Below the pieces are notes generated by a model. The model did no database searches. It saw only the letters and a program-made list of their open reading frames with translations, and was not told the origin of the DNA. From Acidobacteriaceae bacterium (lineage in GTDB: Bacteria > Acidobacteriota > Terriglobia > Terriglobales > Acidobacteriaceae), in contig JANYBT010000059.1 of the NCBI GenBank assembly GCA_025360645.1, forward strand, positions 1-64,000: a stretch of DNA of 64,000 bases, read 5' to 3'. Numbering within the stretch: the stretch's first letter is position 1; each line of letters opens with the position of its first letter. Shown one piece after another: positions 50,184-58,064 of this stretch. The position numbers and the translations under genes were made by a program.

Positions 50184-50588
50184 ATGAAGACCTGGCACGC
50201 TGGAGTTCTAATCGCAGCGCTGCTGGCGGCGGTATTTGCCTTTGCCGTCCCGCAACAAAAAGAGGACGTGCCGAAGTATGTTGCCGCCCAGGAGAAGACT
50301 TTTCGGGGCGTGGTGCAGGAAGTGAAAGACCGGGAGTGCCCGATGAGTGGCGGCATGGGATCCCACGTGATCATCAAACTGGACGAACCCGGCAAGACGA
50401 TCGAGGTCCACATCGCACCCACAAGAATCATGAAAGACTTTGAAGTCACATTTAATGTGGGCGACAAGATTGAAGTCATCGGCACCAAAGTGGTATTCGA
50501 AGGCGTAGAAACCATTTTCGCGCGTGAAATCCATCGCGGCGGGGATGTGTACGTGTTCCGCGACAAGAATGGCAAACCCATTTGGTAG
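50184..50588 (+). CDS. small exported protein, OB-fold-like
   Basis: A 134-residue protein with a signal peptide (VLIAALLAAVFAFAVPQ). The mature part of about 110 residues is beta-rich (TFRGVVQEVKDRECPMSGGMGSH; EVTFNVGDKIEVIG) and looks like an OB-fold of the periplasmic BOF or DUF5666 kind. The GMGSHVIIKLDEPGKTIEVH segment is distinctive. Function is unknown. GGGAAGGAG precedes ATG 50184. The Crp-like site upstream suggests control by a Crp/Fnr regulator. Confidence 0.7.
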   Translation: MKTWHAGVLIAALLAAVFAFAVPQQKEDVPKYVAAQEKTFRGVVQEVKDRECPMSGGMGSHVIIKLDEPGKTIEVHIAPTRIMKDFEVTFNVGDKIEVIGTKVVFEGVETIFAREIHRGGDVYVFRDKNGKPIW

Positions 50589-50641
50589 CGATTTGCGAGT
50601 GTTGACGCACCAGCTTGAAGTCACAAGCGACTAGCTTCTCG

Positions 50642-50666
50642 AGGCGTCTGGCTCGGCCGGACGCCT
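50642..50666 (+). terminator. hairpin terminator after the small exported protein
   Basis: Stem AGGCGTC / GACGCCT with a 11-nt loop that can pair further, followed by TTGATATTTCTT. Confidence 0.6.
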
Positions 50667-50794
50667 TTGATATTTCTTCTCCCCTCCACAGTTTCGTTCT
50701 TTCTTGCAGCGCCCCAAGCCGTACAATCAATTCCGTACAATCAAGCCCATCGGATGCAACCAGGCGTTGAGCCTGATACCCTGACGCCTGACGC

Positions 50795-52102
50795 ATGGAT
50801 CCCGCACCCGAGTCCGAAATCACCCGAGTCTCGCTCGCGTCCTACACCCGCTTAATTCGCGACAACCCGAACTTCCGCCGCTTGTGGCTGGCGCAGATCG
50901 TCAGCGAACTCGGCGACTGGTTCTATACCCTGGCCATCTACAACCTGCTGTTGCAACTGACCGGTCGAGCCGGCGCGGTGGCGCTGGCCCTGGTGCTGCA
51001 AGTGCTACCGCAAACACTGGTCGGCCCCATGGCGGGAGTGGTGAACGACCGCATCCGCCGCAAGCACGTGATGATTGCTGCGGACGTAGCGCGGGTATTC
51101 ATCGTGCTTGCCATGCTGCTGGTGCGTTCGCCCGCGATGGTCTGGCTGGTGTATCCGCTGCTAATGGTGGAAACCGTGATGGTCGCGTTCTTTGAACCAG
51201 CCCGCAGTTCAGTCATCCCCAACATCGTGCCGAGGGAAAGTGTGGTGGTCGCCAACACATTGTCCTCGATGACGTGGTCCATGAACCTGCTGTTGGGGGC
51301 AAGCATCGGCGGCGTGGTGGCGGCGCTGCTGGGGCGGGATGCGGTGTTTGGCCTGAACGCATTGTCGTTTGTTGTGTCGGCGATTCTGATCGGGCGGATG
51401 CACTTCGCCGAGCCCCACGCCGCGGGCACCGCCCGCTTCCACGTTCGCGAGCTGGTGGACTATTCCCCGGTGGTCGAGGGCTTCCGCTATGTCCGCAGAA
51501 ATCGCCAGCTTTTGGCCATGGTGTTCGTGAAAGCCGGCAACTTGATGGTCGGTCCCAGTTGGGTGCTGTTTACGGTGATGGGGCACCGGGATTTCGCCGT
51601 GCATTGGCATGGATTGGATGAAGCACGGGGGGCATTCCTGGGCATGAGCATTCTGTTGGGGGCGCGTGGCCTGGGAGCGTTACTGGGGCCGCTATTCTCT
51701 GCACCGTGGGCCGGCAACGAGCAGCGCCGATTGCGTCTGGGCATCCTGCTGGGATATCTCGTGGTTGCCGCAGGCTACGCCGCGTTGGCCTTTGCCAGGA
51801 ATGTGTGGGAGGCTTCGCTGATGGTGATGCTGGCCCACTGTGGAGGCTCGACCGTCTGGGTGTTTTCGACCACCTTGCTGCAACTGAATACTGAAGACCG
51901 CTTTCGCGGGCGGGTGTTCGCCACCGACCTGGGACTCTGCATGTTGAGCATCGCAGTGGGCGCGTTTCTCGCGGGACGTTTTGTGGACGCCGGTTTTGCG
52001 CCGCGCTACGTTGCCAGCGCCACCGGATTGCTCATGCTGGTCCCGGCCGCGCTATGGGCGTGGGCCAATACCGCCCGCAATGCGCCCCAGGAAAATCCGT
52101 AG
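50795..52102 (+). CDS. MFS transporter (MFS_3/EntS-like)
   Basis: A 435-residue major facilitator with twelve predicted helices. The N-terminal part (NFRRLWLAQIVSELGDWFY) and the loop VVNDRIRRKHVMIAADVARV match the MFS_3 group, which includes the enterobactin exporter EntS and many drug exporters. Substrate cannot be inferred. The gene converges on the cytochrome/TPR gene, with 15 nt between the stops. Confidence 0.88.
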   Translation: MDPAPESEITRVSLASYTRLIRDNPNFRRLWLAQIVSELGDWFYTLAIYNLLLQLTGRAGAVALALVLQVLPQTLVGPMAGVVNDRIRRKHVMIAADVARVFIVLAMLLVRSPAMVWLVYPLLMVETVMVAFFEPARSSVIPNIVPRESVVVANTLSSMTWSMNLLLGASIGGVVAALLGRDAVFGLNALSFVVSAILIGRMHFAEPHAAGTARFHVRELVDYSPVVEGFRYVRRNRQLLAMVFVKAGNLMVGPSWVLFTVMGHRDFAVHWHGLDEARGAFLGMSILLGARGLGALLGPLFSAPWAGNEQRRLRLGILLGYLVVAAGYAALAFARNVWEASLMVMLAHCGGSTVWVFSTTLLQLNTEDRFRGRVFATDLGLCMLSIAVGAFLAGRFVDAGFAPRYVASATGLLMLVPAALWAWANTARNAPQENP

Positions 52103-52117
52103 CGGACTGGCCTGGCT

Positions 52118-53941
52118 TCAGCGCCTTTCCCGCAACTGCTCCAGGTTCTCGCGCGCCAAAGTATTCTGCGGATCAAGCTGGAGCGCCTTCTCCAAATGCA
52201 GTTTGGCTTCCGGCAACTGTTCGGCCAGGGCCAGCGCGCTTCCCAGATTCGCCTCCGCCGCCGCGTCCTCAGGATTCAACCGGACGGCTGCGCTAAAGTG
52301 TTCAATAGCGCCGCGGTAGTCCCCTTGCGTCGCCAACACGATCCCCAGATCGTAGTGCGCGTCGAAATAGTCGGGCCGGGATTTGAGAGCCGCGGCAAAC
52401 CTGGCCGCCGCCTCGTCCCCATGACCCGTCGAGGCGAGCAGTCCGCCGAACGCATTGTTCGCCACCGCATCGTCGGGGCGAATGCGAAGCGCCGCTTCAT
52501 ACTGTGCTGTGGCCTCGTCCAGCTGGTTGCGAGCCTGCAACATTGAGGCTAGATTGTAGTGGGCTTCGAAGTCGGCGGGATTCTTCTCCACATTGTGCCG
52601 TGCCAATGCTTCCTGCAGCACCATGCGCGGATCGCCTCGCGCCTCCGCGCCACGCGGCAATACTTGCAACCACAGGTGAGCCATCTCGTCGCTGGACCGG
52701 TTGCCTCCCATCACCCGCTGCGGCGGATGGTGGGGGTTCGCCTGGTTGTCCGCAGAGTTGTCGTAGGAGTAGCGCATGGAAATGGTCGTGCCTCGCGGCA
52801 GGAACACGGGCGCAGCGTAGCGGTAAACGGCTTGCCAGTTCAAGTCCCAGCGCTTGATGTGGATCAGCGTTTTCGTGGATTTATCAGGCAGGGTCGCCAA
52901 CGCCAACATATCTTTGCCCAGATAGTGCGCGTGCGGGTAGATGGCCAGAAGATCCACATCCAGCGGAAGGGTGAAGTCGTCGGTCACCGCAAAATTCCTC
53001 TCGCCTGGGGGAATGTCGAGCCGCGCATCGTTCTCCATTTGCAGCAGCATGGGATGCAAAGTGGCTGGCTGGTCGGTGAAATAGAGGCCGATGCTAGGTT
53101 GAATGATCTCAGGCTTCCCGGAGGGTTGAAGGTGCGTATTGAGCACCAGATCGGTCCCCTTGTCGAAACGCAGCGCCATGCCGTCAGGCTCGGCCGCCGC
53201 CACGGTGCCCGGCTTCCAGAAAAGAAAGTGGCTGTCGGGCTCGAAGGTTTCCGCCTCAATCCGGATTTCCATTCCGCCAAATCCGGCGCCTGGCTCTTCC
53301 TCGCGTCGCCGTGCGGATTGGGTGCGGTCCACCAGAATATTGGCGTGATGCACCAGCCGCTTGTCTCCGGGATGGATCTCCACCGCCTTGACCCATCGCG
53401 GCGACTCCAACGGCAGGCGCAGCACAAAGTTCCAATAAATGTCCGTTCCGCTGGCGGGCACATGGAGGGGCTTAGCGGCTTGCACGATCATGTCAGGCTT
53501 ACCCAGTTGCCAGCCCTCGGCAAATGGTGGAAGCGGGGGGAGTGGCGACTCGCCCTCCATCGCGCCTTGGTCCACCCATCTCTCGATCAGCGTGATCTGT
53601 TCGTCTGTCAGGCCTCGTTGGTCGGCGAATTTCAGGTCTCCAGGTTCTGGCAGCCAGGGAGGCATGAAGCGTCGCCGCGTCACTGCTGCAATCTGACGCG
53701 CATGACTGTGCACTTCCTCATAGGTGCGAAGGGGAAACGGCCCCGCCTCGCCAGGACGATGACAGGCGACGCAATTGTGAAAGATAATCGGCGCGATCTC
53801 GCGATTGAAAGTGACAGGCGCTTCCGCCCGCGCCGGTGCTGCAGACTGCGCTAAGGCTACTGCCGCCGAGGTGGCCAGCGCGAACGCCAGGATCTTGCCC
53901 GCGGACCCTGAAAGCAAAAATTGTGAAAACGAAACCATCAT
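52118..53941 (-). CDS. exported cytochrome c, copper-monooxygenase-like and TPR protein
   Basis: A 607-residue exported protein with three parts. After a signal peptide comes a c-type haem motif, Cys57-Val-Ala-Cys60-His61 (NCVACHRPGEAGPF). Next is a region matching the order of copper ligands in peptidylglycine monooxygenase: His198-His199 (LVHHANIL), His270 (LNTHLQPSG), His337 and His339 (IYPHAHYLG) and Met389 (TISMRYSYD). Then come about four TPR units (450-600). The start overlaps the stop of the redoxin gene (ATGA). I infer a redox enzyme at the membrane or in the periplasm; the substrate is unknown. Confidence 0.82.
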   Translation of the reverse strand: MMVSFSQFLLSGSAGKILAFALATSAAVALAQSAAPARAEAPVTFNREIAPIIFHNCVACHRPGEAGPFPLRTYEEVHSHARQIAAVTRRRFMPPWLPEPGDLKFADQRGLTDEQITLIERWVDQGAMEGESPLPPLPPFAEGWQLGKPDMIVQAAKPLHVPASGTDIYWNFVLRLPLESPRWVKAVEIHPGDKRLVHHANILVDRTQSARRREEEPGAGFGGMEIRIEAETFEPDSHFLFWKPGTVAAAEPDGMALRFDKGTDLVLNTHLQPSGKPEIIQPSIGLYFTDQPATLHPMLLQMENDARLDIPPGERNFAVTDDFTLPLDVDLLAIYPHAHYLGKDMLALATLPDKSTKTLIHIKRWDLNWQAVYRYAAPVFLPRGTTISMRYSYDNSADNQANPHHPPQRVMGGNRSSDEMAHLWLQVLPRGAEARGDPRMVLQEALARHNVEKNPADFEAHYNLASMLQARNQLDEATAQYEAALRIRPDDAVANNAFGGLLASTGHGDEAAARFAAALKSRPDYFDAHYDLGIVLATQGDYRGAIEHFSAAVRLNPEDAAAEANLGSALALAEQLPEAKLHLEKALQLDPQNTLARENLEQLRERR

Positions 53942-54525
53942 TCGAGATCTGAAATGTAGCATCCCACCGCGGTCGTGGTGCTGGGCGCTATCGGTTTTCC
54001 GGCGATCACCGCTTGAATCGCATCGGCGAGTTCGTGAGTGGTGGGAGCAGCGCGCGCACGGCCAAAATCCTGATACCAATCGTCAATACGGCCGTGATAA
54101 GCCAACTGTCCGTTGCGACCGAATACCACCGCTTCGGGCGTCACCTGCACCTGGCCCTGCTTCACCAGCACGTGCCCAGGATCCCGCAGCGCGGTAACCT
54201 CGTAGCCGTATTCCTGCAAGTGTTTGCGAATCGCGGCCGCCGACTCGCTCTTGTCCGGATAAACCAGCCAGAAGGTCACCTTCCCTTCATACTGTTGGCT
54301 GAGGCGTTGAATGGCAGGCGCGTAGCGATTCGAAATTGGACAATCGGTCCGCACAAAAATCAGGACGACAACTTTTCCGCGAGACGCCAGCACCGGATCA
54401 ACCGGCTTGCCGTCAAGGTTGACTGCGGCTATCTGGGCGGCACAGAGAGCGGTCGCCAAAGAACAGAAGAGCAATCCCCGCGTCAGGCTCTCTACCATGC
54501 GAAACCAGCGCCGCCAAAATCCCAT
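53938..54525 (-). CDS. exported redoxin (AhpC/TSA-thioredoxin-like)
   Basis: A 195-residue protein with an N-terminal signal (LTRGLLFCSLATALCAAQ) and a thioredoxin fold. The only cysteine of the active-site region is in FVRTDCPISNRYAP, which resembles one-cysteine redoxins. The late part has VTPEAVVFGRNGQLAYHGRID and ends with AVGCYISDLE. The same redoxin segments occur fused to a haem/copper-monooxygenase part in other bacteria, as I recall. ATG 54498 is an alternative start. It overlaps the cytochrome/TPR gene by 4 nt. Confidence 0.82.
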   Translation of the reverse strand: MGFWRRWFRMVESLTRGLLFCSLATALCAAQIAAVNLDGKPVDPVLASRGKVVVLIFVRTDCPISNRYAPAIQRLSQQYEGKVTFWLVYPDKSESAAAIRKHLQEYGYEVTALRDPGHVLVKQGQVQVTPEAVVFGRNGQLAYHGRIDDWYQDFGRARAAPTTHELADAIQAVIAGKPIAPSTTTAVGCYISDLE

Positions 54526-54584
54526 AGAGTGACCTTGAAGTGAGTGACCTTAAAGTTTCCATTGAACCGCCAGCCCCAGCCTGA

Positions 54585-54920
54585 CTAGGAGAGTTCCTCA
54601 ATCTTCGCCGCCATAATGAAATCGCTTTCGGTCAGGCCATTCACCTTGTGGGTCCAGAGCGTGATTTCGACTTTACCCCACGCCAGCAGGATGTCGGGAT
54701 GGTGCCCCTGCTCTTCCGCCACCGCGCCAGCTTTGTTGACGAACGCCAGCGCCTGAGCAAAGTCTGGGAACAAGTAGGTTCGAGTGAGGTGATGCCCGTT
54801 GACGACCCGCCAATGTTCCGCGCGCGGCAACTGCCGGTGCAGTTCAGTGATGGCAGCGCCCTCCAGCGCAGGCACTCCGCCGCGGCACGGAACACAGGTC
54901 TTGCTTGCCAGCGTTGTCAT
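54585..54920 (-). CDS. phhB: pterin-4a-carbinolamine dehydratase
   Basis: A 111-residue cytosolic enzyme that dehydrates the carbinolamine formed by aromatic amino acid hydroxylases and helps to recycle tetrahydropterin. The active-site histidines are in QGHHPDILLAWGKVEI, followed by THKVNGLTESDF. The start at 54920 (MTTLASKTCVPC) fits the family. No phenylalanine hydroxylase is nearby; in many bacteria the protein is solitary and may serve another pterin-dependent step. Confidence 0.9.
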   Translation of the reverse strand: MTTLASKTCVPCRGGVPALEGAAITELHRQLPRAEHWRVVNGHHLTRTYLFPDFAQALAFVNKAGAVAEEQGHHPDILLAWGKVEITLWTHKVNGLTESDFIMAAKIEELS

Positions 54921-54949
54921 GGTCCAACCTACTTTCTTCCCGATCCCGC

Positions 54950-56050
54950 TCATCGGCAATCGAGAGTCCGCAATTTTTCCGTGGACAGAGCCGATCCTCG
55001 GCGCGAAGCCGCCGTCAGCAGCAACCGCGCCTGAATACAGTTCTTCTGCACCCCATCGCCACGCTGATACATGTCTGCAAGCGTCATCAGTGCGCCGACA
55101 TTTTCCTTCTTGACCGACTGCCAAAGCAAAGCCGCCGCTTGCGCGTTATTGGCTTCCGACGGCTCCGCGAGCAACTGCTGCGCCTGAATCAATTCCGCGG
55201 CACCGCCTTTTGTGTCCAACGTTTTCTGCGCCACCGGTTGAGGGGCGGCCTCGACCGCTGCCGGCTTGGCGATGGATGCTTCCTTGCGCGACGGCAGTTC
55301 TCTCTCTTCGCGCAGCGCAGCCGACTGCGGCCTGTCACCCGGGGGAGTGGCCGGAGCCACCCGTGCCGAAGACACGGAAGCGGATTCCACTGTCTTGCGG
55401 GCCGACTCGTCCGAACGGCTCTGCCAATGCAAGTAGGCTGGAATTGCCATCAGCGCCAACAGCGCGACCGCCACCGCGATCAGCGACCGCCGGTTCGGCG
55501 CCGTGGGTACCATAAGAGGCGGCATGGCATCCGAAGTCATTACAGTCTCAGACGCAGCTTCCGTTGCGCGAGGCGCCACTTCAGACGCAGGAGTCTCTTC
55601 GTCCGCACGCGCCACTTCCGCAGCATGGTCTATCAGAAGCAGTCCCGTCCGCGGTGGAAAGTCCGGTACAGGATTCTCCAAAGGTGAAGTCTCGACCGGT
55701 ATAGGGAGAAACTGCGCCGTTACGCCGCCGCGCTCATTCTCCCGGCCTAACGCGGCGCCACAGTTCGAACAATATGGACGCCACACCGAATTCTCCTGGC
55801 CGCAGCCGCACACCCCAATGGGGATCTGGGGCAACGCTGGCTTCGGCCCAACTTCGCCGGCCTCTTCCGCTTCCAGCACATGCAGCAGCGCCAGCACCGC
55901 CTGCTCCCGCTGGCCTGGCGGTGCGGTGTAGTATGCCTCCGCCCAACGACCCAGGTACTTTCCCAGCAGGGGATTCACCAGCGGATTGAGATCAGCCTGG
56001 GACAGCTCGCTCGATGCTGCGGTAGATTCGGAAGTTTTCTCGACCAACAC
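54950..56050 (-). CDS. zinc-ribbon, single-pass membrane protein with Sel1-like end
   Basis: A 366-residue protein. A helical N-terminus (residues 15-65) precedes a zinc ribbon with Cys81, Cys83, Cys94 and Cys97 (CGCGQENSVWRPYCSNCG). A membrane helix at 190-209 (SLIAVAVALLALMAIPAYL) is followed by an Ala/Pro-rich linker and a Sel1-like repeat (LMTLADMYQRGDGVQKNCIQARLLL). A GTG start at 56050, with GGGGAGA before it, is the best choice; the open frame continues upstream over the previous gene. It pairs with the GAF/zinc-ribbon gene on the same strand. Confidence 0.65.
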   Translation of the reverse strand: MLVEKTSESTAASSELSQADLNPLVNPLLGKYLGRWAEAYYTAPPGQREQAVLALLHVLEAEEAGEVGPKPALPQIPIGVCGCGQENSVWRPYCSNCGAALGRENERGGVTAQFLPIPVETSPLENPVPDFPPRTGLLLIDHAAEVARADEETPASEVAPRATEAASETVMTSDAMPPLMVPTAPNRRSLIAVAVALLALMAIPAYLHWQSRSDESARKTVESASVSSARVAPATPPGDRPQSAALREERELPSRKEASIAKPAAVEAAPQPVAQKTLDTKGGAAELIQAQQLLAEPSEANNAQAAALLWQSVKKENVGALMTLADMYQRGDGVQKNCIQARLLLTAASRRGSALSTEKLRTLDCR

Positions 56051-56123
56051 ACTCTCCCCAAGAAGCGGCGCAACCCTATTGCAAACTGCGGAACCGCCCG
56101 TTGTCAATTGGCCAGTCAGACGC

Positions 56124-57893
56124 CTATTCACATGGCTTGCGCTGGGCGGGTTCGAACTTGTCGAGCTGAGCATCGCGCTGCGTGGCAAACTTTCCTGGGG
56201 TGGTCTTACCGTACTGCGGCTCATCGGAACAGTAGTACAAAGCTGTCTTGCGATCCTCCCACACCTGAGCATTGGGACTCCCCAGATACACCGGCGCTGG
56301 CGGCGGCTCCGCCAACCCCAGGCTCACTAGAACCTTCTCCCACCACGTCAACTGCACCTCCGCTTGCACGGAGATGTTGTGGGTGGCGCCATGATTCTGC
56401 ACCCCCGCATAGCCGAGCCCGTACCACAGCCATGTCGCCAGCGCGGCCAGCAGGATCAGTACGAGGACCAGTGCGATCGCCCACCCGAACTCGTCCCACA
56501 ACCTGCTCCCCGCGGAGTCCTGCTTTTGCATGAAACTCGGATTCCAGTTGTCCAGGGGGGCGTTGGCCCGACTGGACCGATCACGAGCCAGCGGGCTGGT
56601 CGGTATAGTCGCCAGCGCGGACTTCGGCAGGACAGTGCCATCGTGCGCGATTTGTTCTGTGCTGTCCACCGCCGCCGGAGCCGGCGCTTCCTCGGCGCTC
56701 CCAGCCCCGGAAGTGGCCGCCGACGCTGAGCCCGAGCGCAGGTCCTTCTCCGCCGCGCACATGTCGCACTCTTGCGCACCAGACTCGACCGGTACGCCAC
56801 ATTCGCTGCAATTGAATATCGGCGGGAGTGGCAATGGTGGCGCGGCAACCGCGTTGGGCGTGCTTGCATCGCCGGTCTGGAGCGAGGGCACGACGTCAGA
56901 AGCAATCCCTACACTCGAAGTTTCAGCGTCAGCGGGTTCGTCGCCCGGCAAGATAAAATCGTCGATCGCGCCCGTTCTGGCTGGCTCCACGATTTGGCTG
57001 GCTTCGCGGACAGAAGCTTCGCCAGACGGTTCTTGCTGATTCTGTTTGGCATGGGCCAGCAACTCCAACTGAGGGCGCAACTGTTCCAGCGCCGCTAGCA
57101 TGAGGTTGCGTTCCTCCGCCAGACTCTGCCGCCATTGCGCTTCCCTTGCCCGCGCCAGCGCCTCGGTCACCATTCCCGCCAACAACTCGGCGGCGCGCAC
57201 TGTGTGCGACCGAAAGGCTCCCGGCTTGCTCGCGGTCAGTTCCAGCGCGCCCCGCACCGAACCATCGGAGTAAATAGGCACGGCCACCACGGATTGCGCT
57301 TCGCGCTTGCGGCATAGCTCGGGGTCGACCGACGAACTTGGCTCCACCACCGGGCAAAATAGCGCATCGCCATACAGCAGGCACTCCGCCGGCAACGACC
57401 ACTGCGCCTTCACTCGCTGGCCAATCTCGCGCGCCCCCGTACCGCAGCCCGCGCGGTACACCAAATCTTCTTCGTCCAGCAACCCAATCGCGGCGCCCTG
57501 CGCGTGTGCCGCATCCATGGCGCAGGCGCACACCAGTTCAAGCGTCTTCTGCAGCGATAACTGTCGGGCCTGAATTTCACGCTGGGTCTCGGCAATCTGT
57601 TCCAGGATCTGGAACAGGTCGTCGCCCGGCCCATGCATCAGATCGGCAGCGGACAATGCGGCGGAATTTTCGCGGGGTTCCTGGCCGGATGCAAACGGCA
57701 ACGCGGCCGGCGACAACTCGGCGCCGAAACTCTCAGGGACCGACGGCGGTGCCTCGGTCACGGCGACACTACGGACCCGGTCGTTTTGCTGCTGCATGAC
57801 AAACGCCGCCGCTAGCAGCAACTCGAAGCTCTCCGCATCCAGCGCAAATCTGCCTGCAAAACCCGCGCCGGGATTAATTCCCTGAATCTCCAA
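56124..57893 (-). CDS. GAF-domain, zinc-ribbon, single-pass membrane protein
   Basis: A 589-residue protein. A GAF-like sensor domain spans about 95-250 (TLELVCACAMDAAHAQGAAIGLLDEE; SVVAVPIYSDGSVRGALEL). A short helical region, a zinc ribbon (Cys362, Cys365, Cys376, Cys379: CSECGVPVESGAQECDMC) and an Ala/Pro-rich linker follow. A membrane helix at 471-492 leads into a C-terminal tail with CSDEPQYGKTTPGKFATQRD. No kinase, cyclase or HTH domain is seen. It may sense a small molecule inside the cell and signal to the other side of the membrane, which is inference. Confidence 0.72.
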   Translation of the reverse strand: MEIQGINPGAGFAGRFALDAESFELLLAAAFVMQQQNDRVRSVAVTEAPPSVPESFGAELSPAALPFASGQEPRENSAALSAADLMHGPGDDLFQILEQIAETQREIQARQLSLQKTLELVCACAMDAAHAQGAAIGLLDEEDLVYRAGCGTGAREIGQRVKAQWSLPAECLLYGDALFCPVVEPSSSVDPELCRKREAQSVVAVPIYSDGSVRGALELTASKPGAFRSHTVRAAELLAGMVTEALARAREAQWRQSLAEERNLMLAALEQLRPQLELLAHAKQNQQEPSGEASVREASQIVEPARTGAIDDFILPGDEPADAETSSVGIASDVVPSLQTGDASTPNAVAAPPLPLPPIFNCSECGVPVESGAQECDMCAAEKDLRSGSASAATSGAGSAEEAPAPAAVDSTEQIAHDGTVLPKSALATIPTSPLARDRSSRANAPLDNWNPSFMQKQDSAGSRLWDEFGWAIALVLVLILLAALATWLWYGLGYAGVQNHGATHNISVQAEVQLTWWEKVLVSLGLAEPPPAPVYLGSPNAQVWEDRKTALYYCSDEPQYGKTTPGKFATQRDAQLDKFEPAQRKPCE

Positions 57894-58040
57894 GACAGTC
57901 CTTGTGGGCGAACCGAAAGTCAGTCCTCATTTTAAAGCAAAGTTTTGGGTTCCTGAGTTGGGCAGTCCTGGGGCATATGACTGGGTACTCTACCCCCTAC
58001 CCCCTGAGGCTCGAAACTTCCCGTCGCTGCATCTAAAGGA

Positions 58041-58049
58041 TGGTAAAAT
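58041..58049 (+). promoter_or_regulatory. extended -10 box (TGGTAAAAT) before hpnJ
   Basis: TGn-TAAAAT, ending 15 nt before ATG 58065. The implied leader is about 8 nt. No clear -35 box. Confidence 0.4.
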
Positions 58050-58064
58050 AACGCATTCACCCAT

